DNA of 64,000 nt from Drosophila miranda (Eukaryota; Arthropoda; Insecta; Diptera; Drosophilidae): NCBI RefSeq assembly GCF_003369915.1, contig NC_046673.1, positions 18,405,718 to 18,469,717 on the forward strand, written 5' to 3'. The stretch's first letter is position 1, and each line of letters starts with the position of its first letter. The notes below the pieces were generated by a model. It saw only the letters and a program-made list of their open reading frames with translations. It was not told the DNA's origin and did not search any database. Below, piece after piece: positions 10,301 through 23,100 of the stretch. Made by a program: the position numbers and the translations under genes.

Positions 10301-12280
10301 GCTGGACGAGCAGCGACGGGCCACCGGCGTACTGGCTGCGGTCACCCTCGCGATCGCCACGATCCCGTTCCCATTCGCGTTCCCACTCCCGCTCCCACTC
10401 CCGTTCCCATTCGCGCTCATTCGGCGGCCTTTTCGAGGCCGAGGTGATTGTCTTGTGACTGGGATTGGACGGGCCATCCTGGCCAATCATTAGGCTGCCA
10501 ATGTCGACAGCGCTTCCATTGCTGCTGCTGTTGTTGCTGTTGTTGCTATTGTTGCTATTGTTGCTGTTCGTGAGGTTATTGGCGTACAGCAACGGTTCAC
10601 CGCTGCCGCTGCCGCCACCGCCGCCTCCGCCGCTGTTGTTGCTGCTTTCATCGACGCCCACGGCGGTGGCGACGGCATCTGCGTTGGAGGCTGCACTGGG
10701 CATGGCGCTGTAACGCGACTCGAGCATGCTTCAATTTCGGATTCGGATTCACACGCACACAAGATCCGATCCGAATCACACACACTGTGTGTGGTGTGGC
10801 GTGGTGTCGTGAGCTGCTGTGGTGCTGTTGTTGTGTGGTGTGGTGGTGTGCAGGGGGCTGTCGGACTGTGCTGGGGAGGCCTTGGTCTAGGCACGGGACA
10901 TCCCCGTGACGAGGGCGATTACGTCTCCGATTGCAGTTTCAACGGCAGAATCCGTTTTTCTCAGCGACTATGCTGCACATAACCAAACACTTTTTGCACT
11001 CTCGCTCGCCCAAACACGCAAACACACACGCGCACACATATAATGGTACACTCACACACGCACGCATGCAGTGGACTGCCCGCTGCCTTCTGACGACGAC
11101 GGACCTCCAAGATTCGTTTCGTCGCCTCACGTTTTTACGTTTTACAATTCACCCGAAACCCGATGTGTGGTTCCATCAAAATCTTTTGGTTCCACTACCG
11201 CGCGTTGACCACCAACTGCTTCACTCAATTGCTTTTCCAGTCACAAATGCGCACACGAAAATACTCAAATCAAACCAAATCCAAATCCTCTGCTATCAAA
11301 AAATTTAACGAAATACGCATTAACGGGTACATTAGGGTAACTAACACAGCCACAGACACAAACAGAAAAATACACGCATACAGCCGCACTTCATGTCACA
11401 CTTTTCTCCTTTGCGTTTCTTTTCTTACACTGCAGCGTTGCCCACTCTGCCAACGTTGCCAGACTGACTCAAGAAAAATATCGCTTAGAGCGCGCGCTCG
11501 AATCATGTTTGAATGTAATTTTAAAAATGTACTGCACTCACCCTAAGCACAGGATCCCGATACACAGGCCGGGGATAACGCACCGCGTGTATGCGATGAC
11601 GGCCAAACAGACCCGTTGCAAAACTCTGGGCGCTCTTCAGCGTCCTCTGGGTGGCCGTGTACTTCATGTAATACCAGGCGGGGTCGTACATGTCCGGCAA
11701 TAGCGAGGGAAAGCGCAACTGCATGCGTTCGGCCAGCTCTATCAGCTCATCCTCGCCCTCGGCCACCAGCAGCTTCTCATCCTCGGCGGCGTTCAAATGC
11801 CCCCAGCTCCATTCACGGAGCTGCTTCATTTCGGCTGGGCAGAGATTAGGATGTGGCTGGCTGAGCAGGCGCTGCTGCAACTCCACGAGACGCTGCTGGG
11901 CGCGCAATATGACCTTTTTGCTGGGATTCCGGCTGCCATGGCGAATGACCGACCAGATTCGAGTAGGGTGGCAGCCTTGCTTGGCGAAACCGAACCGGTG
12001 GAGAGAAGAGAACAGATGAAATACGTAAAATCAGCTGTTGGAGCGGCTCGGCTCAATAATACCCACCCGCGTACTGCGGCGGCGTCTCATCATAATTAGC
12101 TATAACCCTATAGGGTGTCTTGGTGGACAAGTGCCGCTCAATTTCGGCCCGTTGCAGGCTGCTGCAGGCAGCCGCCGCCTGGGTATCGGCATCGGCCAAT
12201 ACTGCGCGCTCCTGTGGCAGTACCAGTACCAGTGCCGATAGCAGAAGTGGCAGAAACAGAATTGGGAATAGTTGTAGCAT
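4387..12280 (-). CDS. Mipp2: Multiple inositol polyphosphate phosphatase (histidine acid phosphatase family), 5 exons; raptor lies in intron 2
   Basis: Coding exons are 12280-12067, 11975-11542, 5255-4891, 4822-4625 and 4561-4387. They keep phase throughout and give 461 residues. Residues 1-20 are a signal peptide ([18 protein letters not shown]), so the enzyme should be secreted or lumenal. The catalytic motif RHGSRNP is at residues 83-89, preceded by GCHP at 72-75, as in MIPP phytase-like enzymes that remove phosphates from InsP6, InsP5 and InsP4. The [13 protein letters not shown] junction and the [17 protein letters not shown] block match the family. The second catalytic site, usually HAE in MIPP, reads FTHSGTL (H355-S356-G357). 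Intron 2 (5256-11541, about 6.3 kb) contains the whole raptor gene on the same strand. The symbol rests on recognising the MIPP family plus remembered neighbouring CG numbers, so it could be a paralogue. The fold assignment is firm. Confidence 0.88.
5473..10727 (-). CDS. raptor: Regulatory-associated protein of mTOR (raptor)
   Basis: Exon 1 is 10727-9356. Exon 2 starts at 9275 and stays open to a stop at 5473; the joining codon gives [11 protein letters not shown], as in animal raptors. Read-through to 5473 gives about 1,724 residues. Raptor is the substrate-recruiting scaffold of mTORC1, binding TOR substrates with TOS motifs. Domain order: a low-complexity N-terminus (Asn/Ser and Gly runs, then repeated EREW units near residues 104-123); the RNC caspase-like region with [13 protein letters not shown] (His288) and YDCSNAG (Cys335); HEAT-type repeats around [16 protein letters not shown] and [14 protein letters not shown]; a long Gly/Ser/Ala-rich linker near 7900-7250; then WD40 repeats ending in [26 protein letters not shown] strong donor-like site (CCAG|GTATAC at 5568/5567) lies just after the last WD40 strand. 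The true C-terminus may therefore come from a short spliced exon, and the last 30 or so residues are uncertain. The gene is nested in a Mipp2 intron. Confidence 0.93.
10330..10440 (-). repeat. in-frame 12-nt repeat in raptor coding sequence (EREW units)
   Basis: Hexamer-like GGGAAC/GGGAGT repeats encode about four Glu-Arg-Glu-Trp units and then an Arg/Asp-rich stretch. The block is in frame, so copy-number change would lengthen the protein without shifting it. It lies N-terminal to the conserved RNC domain. Confidence 0.8.
10515..10570 (-). repeat. trinucleotide repeat encoding Asn/Ser in raptor
   Basis: AAC/AAT/AGC codons run in frame (NNSNNSNNS) near the raptor N-terminus. This is a typical fly low-complexity insertion. 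Confidence 0.85.
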
Positions 12281-15200
12281 TCTTCCGGATAGCGGGAAAA
12301 CTTGTCAGAAGTAAAACCAAAAATTTGGTAAAACAAAAACGAAACAAATCAAAACATTCAAAACGAGACTTGCACGCGCACGCTAAGAAACACACGAATC
12401 GAGAGACACAGGGCAGACCAGCAGATGAAGAAGGGATTAAAAGGGAGGCTGCGTAAAGTAAACACGCAAAAGGGAATTGGTAAGTGCGTGAGAGTGGCAG
12501 CACTGCACAGAGTGAACACCGCGCGGTCTGGTATCGTTCACTTGCGACCAGGCTGCCAGGTAATCAGAAAAGTACCGATATACTGTTTTCCCAAAAGAAA
12601 TATTTACTAAAATATATAAACATAAATTCATAGCTCATGTCTCATTTAAAACGTAAGAGCAGTTACTTTTCGAGAAAATAAAATAATAATAAATGGCATC
12701 TATCGGTGTGCTTCCCAACACTTCTGCAGCACTGTGTAAAAGTGCGACCGTTTACTGAAAAAGCACTATAAAACGTTTAAGTTTGAATCGAAATTTTTGA
12801 TGAGCGCTTTTTATCTTTCCCGCTTATTGCACTGCACGCCAACAAGTGGCGAGCTTTTATCAGAAAATGTCCTCTGCCTGGATGGCTTAACGCCTGGCTG
12901 CCTCATCATCGCTTTTCGCTTTGTGTGCCAACAGGAATGCTTAGTCGCGCAGTCCAATGAGCACTAAACGCGCATTTTACCGATAATCCGAGAAGAGTAG
13001 GCCACCGAGAGGAAATCAATTGCACTCGCACCGAGCGCCACGTTTATACGCCGTTTCATCGTCTCCTTTCCTTTTCTACCCTTCCACTTTGGTTTCGGTT
13101 CGGCTTTTGTTTCGTTCATGTCCCGCCACAGTTTCCGTTGGCTCCTTTAGCGCGTTTCTAGTTGCCATATGGAGCCGGTGTCGGCCAATGTCAACCGGAG
13201 CAGCAGAATCAGCAACAGCAGCAAGGAACAGGAGCCACGTCACGCCACGCACGTGTCGACCAAAAGTTTTGCGCCAAAACTGGAGCCTGAAGGTAACCGT
13301 AGCCGTAAACGTAATAAAGTCGTTGTCCTGGTGCGTGCTTCGTGGCTTGATTTGTTGGACTGCAGCACGCAATGGTGCTTAGACGATGTTAATCTTCTTT
13401 ATTGGCCTCGAAGAGAACAGGGAGCACGGGCTCCGAAGCACGCCACCTGTTGGGCGCCATAACGGCAAAGCTTTAGGCGCGAATTTTGAATGGGAAAATC
13501 CATCGAAAAGGGGGAGGACTTGAAAAGCCATCAAATGATGTTGATTTGAGGGTGTGGTTCAGTGGGGTATTAGTCGGGTAGGGTGCTTGAGAGAGTGGCC
13601 ACAAAAGGATCACTTGGAGTTGGTAGTTGGTGTTTGGGGGGCAGAAAAGAAGCGCTGTTCGAGTGGGTGGGCAATCAATCAGCGAAATGAAATCAACGGC
13701 AACGTAATTTCAACGATTACCCCTGCGGCATCGAGTGGCTCCCGAACGAACAAGTGTCACAAGCAATAACAAAGGAAGAGGGGCTGGGGAAAGCCTAATC
13801 TCTGGCCGACCACCGACCACTGACAGCCAACCTGAACGGAAGGGGGCCCCAACTTATCGGCCAACACATGAAGAGAGGTAATTAATTTTTTGGTATTTGT
13901 GGGACCGAGAACATATTGACTATGACATGATGATCACGCACTGATACTGATAATGACCATGCCAATGCCACAGACACAGGTCTGGGAGCTGAATCTGGAG
14001 CTGGAACTGTGGCTACAGCGTCATGCTGGCTGCCATCAACGCGCTTTGTGTATGGAACGCGCCAAGTGAGCGCGACGCGGTCCCAAAACCTGCGGTTTGG
14101 CGCAAGCAGCGCACCTGTCCAGCCACCAGTCAGTCAGTCAGTCAGCCAGCAGCGAAGAGACTCGCTCTGCCTCCTATCTCTATGGGAGTGTGTGTGGGAG
14201 GGTGTGTAGGTGTTGCGGTGTCGTCGCCTGCACTTTCTTTGACAGCAGCAGAGCCGCAACGCAATAGCAGCAGTAGAAGTTCAATTGCTTGGCAGAATGC
14301 CAGACAAAGGGGCTAGACTGATTGATACCCTTTCTACGAATGGGATAGGGAGTCTCAGCAGAGATAATAATGAAAGCTCTTACTCACCCTTAAATCGATA
14401 TACATATGTATGCACATATGTATGTAGCAATTACTTAATATCAATTATTAAAATGTCCATTAAATTCCATGAGCATTTACCAGCACTGTAAATAAACCGT
14501 AATTTAAGGAATAATTTGTTTCACCTTCAACAAACTTGTTTTTCTTTATTCTCTGAACCGTTAGAACTTAGTCTCCCGATTCTATAATTTATAATGATTA
14601 AATCTTAAAGACATGGGGGAAAAAGACGAAGAAGAAATGGACACAGAGCCTCGTTCTGGATATTAATTTAAAATTCTCTTCGAATAATAGTTATCTTGAA
14701 TTTCGGATAAGCGTAACCATTTGGGCATTATCCAACAGAGGGGCCAGTGCCAGCTCCTGCCTGTCGGCCCACACGAGCCCCAGCCCGTGCTATGGAGTAA
14801 ACCAACTTAACAGCAATTTAATCTACACCTTTTTGGGTGTCAGTGTTCAGTTCCATTCACCCAGTGTAGTGTCGTTGTTGTTGCTGACGACGCGCTGCCG
14901 TTGACGCTGGCGCTGGCGCCAGTGCTTAAAAGCTAAGGACACGCGCTCAGAACGTTCAGTTCGCCTCGAGTTTTTGCCCCGCGCGGTTTGGCGCGAACAA
15001 GAGACAGACACGCACCGCACACGGACACGCACATTGGCCACAGAGCCGCCGCACGGAGCCAGAGAACCATAGAGCCACAGAGAGCGTTGAATATTAGTTC
15101 AAAAACAAAAACGCAACGGAACCAAGTCGAAAGGAACGGAACGCAAGGGAAGGGAGTAGAGAGCAGAGAGCAATAGAGAAGAGGCCATAAAGAAACATCG

Positions 15201-17189
15201 ACGGAACGGACGTCCGTCCCCGGCAACGGTAACGGTAACACGCAGCAGCAGCAGCATAACGTAACAACAATATCAAGCAACGGTAAACGTAACCGTAAAG
15301 CCACAACGAAGACAAAAGTAATGAAAAAACACAACAAATCTAAAACAAAACAGAACAAAAAACATGAAACAAACACAGCGAATAGCTAAACAAAAAAAAC
15401 ATTAACAATTTAAAGTTAGTTTAGAACAAAGGCAATCGAATTTGTTGTTATACAATGTCGCATTTCATTTAGTTTTTTTAGTTGGGTTTCGAGTTTCGTG
15501 CTGTTCTTCTCCACCGCACACTCTCCTCTATTTTAGCTTTCTGCCGTTTCGTTTTCATTGACGCAGCAGTGGCGATCGGTGGCAGCGGCAGCGGCTGCGG
15601 CAGCATTTCGCATTTCACGTGGCGCCCAAAATATTCATGACCATCACGAGATTCGATTCGAGATTCGAGAATCGGATTGTGGGGGCTTCCTCCTCTGGGC
15701 CAGAAGCCCACCTGCGGCGCCAGCTGCTCTGCTGCTGCGCTGCCTCCGGCTCAGGCCTCAAGTCACAGTCTCAGGCTCGGTTAACTAGTTTCGAGTTTTG
15801 CAAATTTCGCCGCGCATTAATCTTCGATTAAATTTATACAAAATCCAGCAAACTGTTTGGCTGTGTAGCCCCCGGGCCCCCTCTCTCTCATGTTCTGTCG
15901 CGCCGCCGCCTGCGTTTGCGCGGCAACGGTCGAAACACGTTGGCCCTGATCGTCACACTCACAAAAGCAGCAACAACAGCAAGGCAGCAGCACAGGGGAG
16001 CAGAGGCAACCAACGCCAGCGCAGCGCAGTTGTTTGGGCAAAGGAGGTGGCTGGCGCACGCAGTGCAGTGTAGGAGACAGAAGGAGCGCAAAGGTTTATT
16101 CAGATAGGAGTGCAGAGAAAGCAGTGGCCTAAAGGTGGAGCACAGGAAATGTATTTGAGTAACAGTGAAGCGCAGGCTGCTTAGTTGAGTTAGAGTATCG
16201 CGCTGGTCATGCAGTGCAGTAGATCAAGCACAGGAACTACAGTGTAGGAGGGAGAAAGGAGCAGAAGCAGATTTTCAGTTTAGCGAGATAGGAGTGCAGA
16301 CAAAGCAGTTGAATAACGGTGGAGCCGGCAGTTAAGCAAGAGTGCGCCCAAGGCAGTGCAGTTAAGTAAGTGTGGAATCCAAGCAGTGCAGTGAAGTCAG
16401 AGAGAATCGCATCTGAAAGCAGTAGAAGAGTTATGCCTCTCTTGTTCACCCGCTTGATGCAGTTTTTACTAATGTTATTGCGCAACACACAGGCTGTCTG
16501 TCATACAGTGGAAACTCGACACGTGACTGATGATCGACTGTCCGTCCGATTGGATTAGTGGTTGGCGATCTGGTTGGGGCCGGTCTGGTCTGGTCTGGAC
16601 TTTGCCGGCAGTAGCGGCGGCTATCGGCTTACGTTTTACAATGGTACAGTAGAGCCAGCCTAGCCATAACGTAACTGAATCAAAATGGAATGCCAAAAAG
16701 AGATTCTGGGCAGCTATGGGGGAAATAGACGGTGCATGTATTGTATCATGTAAGATTGTCTGCCCAGGAATAACCAAGCAGTGCATCAATGAAGGGCTGA
16801 TCTGCACTGTACCGCACTAGCGCACAGACATGTGTCCATCACGGAATTAATACCCATCATATCTCGTCATTTTCCATCTCTCTGTTTATCACACAACCTT
16901 TCTCCTCTCCCTCACTTAGTGCCGTCGACGCTGATGTCGCAGTCACAGCCAGCGTCGGTGCTGTTGTGAACGTGCGTGGAGCAACCAAGTCCATATCAGC
17001 GGCCGACACATTTCCATCAACATCATCGGAGATTACCATCCGTGAGAAACCCAAGGCGCCCGCAAGCCATAAATCAAGAGGGCTCGTTCGGTCTGGTCCC
17101 GTCCCGTCGGTGAATCAGCCCCCAGCAGATAAGGAGCTGGGAGCGACGCCAGCGCCGGGCAGTAGTTGGCAGTGTCGCCGCCGAGCGAT
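12281..17189. other. non-coding interval; upstream regions of Mipp2 (-) and Nep1 (+)
   Basis: No protein-coding gene is supported. The part near 12300-12600 should hold the Mipp2 promoter. A convincing acceptor (long pyrimidine tract, CTTAG) ends at 16919. It implies that the first Nep1 coding exon begins at 16920 as 5' UTR, joined to an unseen upstream exon. The purine-rich block at 14900-15420 could be such a leader. A CAGT tetranucleotide repeat lies at 14127-14144, and an imperfect tandem duplication spans about 16060-16330. Confidence 0.5.
16061..16335. repeat. imperfect tandem duplication, period about 175 nt
   Basis: The block starting near 16069 (AGTGTAGGAG, then AGATAGGAGTGCAGA, AAGCAGT and GGTGGAGC) recurs in the same order starting near 16241. 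It is non-coding and lies upstream of the Nep1 coding exon. Confidence 0.55.
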
Positions 17190-20100
17190 ATGTTGGCCAC
17201 GCCGAGCGGCGGCGCAGCGCCCGCTAATGTTCCCGCAACCGCAACCGCACCCGCTCCAGTACCCGTATCGGTGCCAGCATCCGTATCCGCCGTATCTGTG
17301 CCCCCAGCATCCGCCGCATCCCTGGCCAGTCCGGAGAAGCCCCTGAACAATGGCTACCTGCAGGCGAATGCTATGGACGAGCTGAATGCCACAGTGGTTT
17401 CGCCGCTGCTCGGCCAGCAGCAGCAGCAGCAGCTGCAGCCACAGTTGCAGTTGCAAAATCAGCAGCAACAGCAGCAGCTGAACAAGCTGCCAACTGTAGT
17501 TTTCCTCAGTCCGGACGGAAGCGGCGGCGTGGGCATTGGCAGCGCCCTGCATCGGAATCCCATCTCTGGGGCAAGCATCCCCCCAGCAACCGCCTCGAGC
17601 CGCAGCAGCGACTGGCTGCTGAAGGAGTTACAGCAGCGGCGCCGCCTCTTGATCCTGGCCATCGCCTTCACCGTTCTGGGAGCGGCCATCGGTGCGCTGG
17701 CCATCTATTTTGCCGGCGTCCATCAGCGCTGCCAGCTTTATCCCCGCTCCCTGGACGCCGGCGAGTCTGTGGCAGGTGAGTGTCTGAGCGTGCGTGAAGC
17801 TCATTTCCATTTCCATTTCCCGTTCCCATTCCCATTCCCGTTCCCATTCCCGTTCTATTCCCGTTGCCGATCCCGTTCCATGCAGTGCTAACTGGGAACT
17901 GGGTCAGCAGCCAATCAACAGGCATCCTGTATCCTGTCTTCCAACTTCCATCTCTCATCTGTCCCCCGCCTCCGTCAAGGTCCATTTACTGTTGTGGTAA
18001 GTGAATTTGGCGCCAGTCCCTGCCTCCCCCTCCACCATCACTCCATTCTATTGCTCATCCATCCATAAATCGAGTAGAAATTTCAATTTCCTTGAGCGGG
18101 GGAGGAGCGATGGACAAGCAACAGGCTGAAAGAAAGGAATACCAGCTTCAAGGTCGAGGCTTTTGATACCCTTTCAAGTGCATCGTTTCGACGAGAGAGG
18201 GCTAAGAGAGTAAGCGTCTGTATAAGTTTGCAAACCTCTAATCCATAATAATATTATCCTCCGAAAGGGTATGTGTATAACAAGATTTTTGTTATCTCCG
18301 TCCTGGCAGCCGGCCCTCTCTTGTCACTAAATGCTGCTGCTGCCCGCTCTCTTCTCACTCTCTCTCTCTCTCTCTCCATCGTTGGCTTCCCATCTTATTC
18401 GCTCTGTTTGGAATTCAATTACAGAATATGTCAAACAACAAACGGGAAAAGGAGCAAGCAGCGCACCAGCAAGAGAAAAGGGCACGGGGCGGCACTGCTT
18501 GCCTTGGTGCCATTTTGTAGTCCGTTATTTGCCCTCTCGCTCTTTCGCACTTTCGCATCTCTTGATAACAGTGGGATCGAGCAGCGACTTCTGGGAAGTT
18601 CTGTTTTTCCACTGATTTCGCACGATTTTCCACCCCCGTGGACCACTGTGCGTGCGCTGGTCTTCTCAGGCCCTTCCTTCTGTAGTCCTGTGGCCTGTTG
18701 TGGTCTGTGCGTGGAGTGAGAGGCCTGGCAGGCGGCAGTCAAGCAGCGTGTTCCCTTCTGCATTCATTCACATAAGGCATTCACAAAATACGTCTAACAC
18801 AAAGTACGGATTCAAAGCAACTGAAATATTCAGGAGGCTCTGCTCTGCTCTGCTTTGCTCTGTCAGCGGTATGGCCCGGTATGTGGGCAGGGTTGTGTCT
18901 TTGCGGCGTTCCTACAACACTCATTTTCATTTTACAAAATGAGATAAAAAGCGAACACACACACACACACACACATAGAGAGAGAAAAGCAATCAATCGG
19001 CCTGGCCCTTGGCCCTGGCCAGAGGATGTCTATGAATTTTGGAACGGTCGTTTCAATCGATCGCGTCCCGTTGCTGCTTCTGCTTCTTCTTTGTGTCTCT
19101 CCTTCGTTTTTACCGTTAGCTTAATTGAATGTGCACACACACACACACACATACACACATTCACTCGAACGGCATTTTTCATGTGTGCGCGTGTCATCGT
19201 TATAAAAACGTGTTTTTTAATGTTTTGCGCCAAAAAATCATTCATCGATAGCGCGCTACCGTTACCGGATGCCACAGGTCGTGGAGGGTGATAGGAGCGG
19301 GAGAGAGGGAGGATGGGGGTGCACCATCAAAGCCTATTTCTAACAGTACTCCGCATATGATGCGTCTCCGCCGTTTACCGTTATAGCTCACGTAAAAATA
19401 TCTCTCATCTCTCTTTCTCTCTCTATAAATATCGAACAACATCATCATCAGCATCGGCATAGCACCATCCCTCATCTTCTGGTAGACCCCTGGCCTTGAC
19501 TATGACTATGGTACTCCCTACATCCCCTCCCCTTCCCTCCCCACTCCTGTCTGCTCCATTGATTCAAGCCGTAATTTCTTGGGAAATTTTAAAGTGGACT
19601 CCGAATTTAATGGGTGGAAGGAAAGAGGAAACGTTTTGGAAAAAACAAATTGGTTTAATGTTTATAGAATATGAAAACGGAGGGAGAGAAAGGACACTCG
19701 CTCGATTGATTACATACATATTATATTTAGATGGAGATATTCCAATCTTATAAGATCTTATAATAGATTCCAGACCGGAAATCTATTAGTATAGACTTGA
19801 TTTGTATTGAATCGATTATGATCTTAATTGTGGAAAATTGTTCAAAGATTTGTTTCGAATGCCGAACCATTTCGTTGGGGGAACTTTCCATATACATACA
19901 TATATCCTGTATACATATAGTCCAGTATATGATATGCTTTGAATTTCTTCCATGGAAGGATGGAAGGAAAGCAATGCCAAAGCTTGAACAGCTATAATTT
20001 ATGGTAATATTTTCTTTTTATATATGTATAATTTATGTATTTCCAAAGTAGTCGAAAAGAAGAGGGTTCTATGAGTACTAGATGGCTCATTACTCCTTAT

Positions 20101-23100
20101 TCTTTGGCCTCTGCTTGAAGCGTCTCAGGTTCCACTTCGGTTCCAGTGGTCTTCTGCGCTGGGACATTCACCTCGCATGCTGGTTTTTGGTCTCGGGTCT
20201 CGTTTCCAAACGTGCCACATGCCACTTAAATCTATTAACGCCATGGTAAATGTTATTAGCCCTCCATTCGGTCGGGGGAATCGCTTTAATTAATAATTAA
20301 TGCTGCCATCCAAAGCCAGCCACCACCGCCCTACTCGCCTCTACTCTGTTCGTCTAGATGTCACTTTTTATTGACAGCCTCGACAAGGACATCAGCATGC
20401 AACATGTGTCCAGGCAAAGGAATCGATGTCAGTGGTAACTGGGGCTGGGGTTCGGTGAATTGTGGTTGATAGAGCAACATTTCGTTATTTTAATTTAATA
20501 AAGGACACGACTTGGCGGAGGAGGAACAGCTGGAAGAAGGAGCTGGTACTGTAGCAAAGATTGTACTCTTTTTCTTTCGTTTTAAATTTAAATTCAATTT
20601 ACTTGAGTGGTTTTCGAATCAATTTCACCCACTCCCCACTACCCATTCCGCATTCGATTCCGATTCGGACTCGGTTTTTGCTATCTCTTTTGGAACGCTA
20701 TCAAATAAGAAATCTTTTCGCTCTCTAATTGCAGGCAACGCCAGATGGGACCTGGGCAATGCCCACGAGGGGCAGGACAACATTTGCATGACTCAGGAAT
20801 GCGTGAGAACAGGTATGCTACTCGGTATAAGTGGACATGGTTCGAGTAACCTCTTTAATGGACACCTGGAGTATTGTCCGAGGTCGCTGGTGGGAAGTAG
20901 TAAAAGAATGGCAGTCGAAGTGCAAGCGAAACACGGGACACGGAGGGTCATGGGCTGATTGGAAAGACAGTGAAAAGGGTGCCAGGGATTTGCACAATCA
21001 TGAAATGTTTGCAATTTATTTTCCCATCAATTATTTATTTGCCATTAAGATAGCTTAGACCTTTCCCCAATCATGGATTATAACCGAACCCTTTGTCGAT
21101 GAGGAGTTGGACATCTGGCGAGCGACAGGCGGCCGAAAGAGTTCAATTTATATTCAAACAACTCCGACTCCTTCGATTTTTAGAATCGAATTTCAGTGGA
21201 GAGTGTAGGCTACTGCCATATGCATCGCCTATATAAATTCCAAAACAATTACCAAAGGGTGCAGCGAGCAGAGCACAACAGAACGTAACAGAACGATACC
21301 GGTGTCCAATTAGCGGTGCGGTTTCTGGGTCGTTTCGTCATCGTTGTTAGCCTACTTTTTGGGGCAGACAGAGGACAGAGGACAGTGCAGGGGATAAGGG
21401 GAGACTGTGGGAAGTCCACCAGGTGGAACACCATGTTCTAAGAACTACAAATATCGTATTCGAAGGGTTTTCCCGAGAATTCCCAAAATATAGTTCGAAA
21501 AAGAAAATCTTTTCAATGAAAAGGAAAAGGCTTTGCTCTTCTATCGCAATTTCAGTTCTTAATGCCATTTCTCCAAAATGTATTCTTTGAGAGCCGGCGC
21601 CAGAAATGTTGCAAAAGCGAAAAGTGCAAAGGAGAATGCCTGAGGTTGCAAAAACAAAATATGCTGTCGATGCTCATCTCGAGATTCCAAAAACAGAATA
21701 CATGTCGTGTGCCTGAGTCGACTCTCCCCAATAGGGGTTAGTTTATGTTGTTGTTATTGTTGGACTGCTCCATAGATAGCGCATCCCCAACACATCGACA
21801 TTAAATTTGGATTCCCGCTTTTAGTATTCCTAGAAAGTTAGTATAAACCATCGAGAATGAAACTATTATAAATGAAATTTATGGATAGATATCCAAGGAT
21901 TATTCCTACATGCCGTTCATCCGACTTTTAAGTGCAAGAACCCCTCTGCTTGTGGATTGGCCAGCGCCAAACCATTCAAGGTCTGGTCCTGGTCCTGGTC
22001 CTGGTCCAATCCCCCCTTAACCCACTCTGCAACCAAAAGAAAATCCTAGTCTCAGTTTCAATCGAAACTATTGTCAGACCGAGAAACTTTTCCGTCTACG
22101 CGGGAAAGTTTCGACCACAGACGCCGCAATGCAATTTGGGCCATGGGTATAGAAAGGAAAAGGAGTAGGAGTCGGGGTTCGTTTCGGTTCGGTGTGTGAG
22201 GGTTATCGCTTATCGTAAAACTTTTTGGCGAATGATTTGTTGGCCAAGTTTTCTGCAAACACCGTTTGCTATCCGCACAGGCGACAGGTGAATGATATCA
22301 AGGTGAATTATGGTCAGAATGTGGGGCTGGGGGTGGGGGAACGTGAACACCATAATTAAATGCCGAACCAGCTGAACTGTTTCCCAAGATAGAGGTGGTG
22401 TCTGACTCGTTGATTTGCCATCTAATAGCGGCTTCCCTGCTCTCGGCCATGGACATGACGGCCGATCCCTGCGAGGACTTCTTCCAGTATGCATGCGGCA
22501 CCTGGAACAAGGTACATCCCATACCCGAAGATCGCAGCTCCATCAGCACATTTGAGGTAAGTATTGGACCGTGCTTTAGAGACAACAACTGGGATCGGGA
22601 ATGTATCTTTTACCCACCAACAGGTACTCTCCGACCAGCAGCAGGTGATCCTTCGGGGTGTGCTCGAGGAGCCAATCGACGAGCGCGATAACCAGGCCAC
22701 CATCAAGGCTAAGACCTTCTTCAAGAGCTGCATGGACATACGTGAGTGTCCCCCATAGATAATTGCCACCAGATATATACAAATAGTATTGCTTCCACAC
22801 AGCTCAGATAAGAAAGATCGGCTCGGGGCGCCTCAAGCAGGTGCTGAAGGCCCTCGGTGGATGGCCGGTGATCGAGCCCAACTGGCAGCCACCGGACGAT
22901 CTCTCGGTGGAGAAACTGATGGGCCATCTGCGGCTGAACTACAGCGAACCGGTGCTGATCGAGCTGTATGTGGGGGCGGATGACAAGAACAGCTCGGTGA
23001 ACATCCTGCAGATGGATCAGCTGCAGTATGCCCTGCCCTCGCGTGACTACTACCTGAAGGAGAGCAGTGCCAATGACCGGAAGGCCTATCATCGGTACAT

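Larger units (their letters stand above)
17776..20734 (+). other. Nep1 intron 1, no nested gene seen
   Basis: The intron is about 3 kb. It contains a TTCCCA/TTTCCA hexamer array just inside the donor, CT repeats at 18357-18378, and CA repeats at 18951-18974 and 19134-19158. I see no open frame with recognisable similarity. Confidence 0.7.

Noticed and set aside
13169-13462. Plus-strand open frame of 97 codons
   Set aside because: It has no recognisable domain, a mixed Ser/Arg composition and no supporting splice chain to Nep1. It probably opened by chance.
17166-17189. Eight-codon N-terminal extension of Nep1
   Set aside because: It would need a TTG start directly after an in-frame TAG (17163); the first ATG is at 17190.
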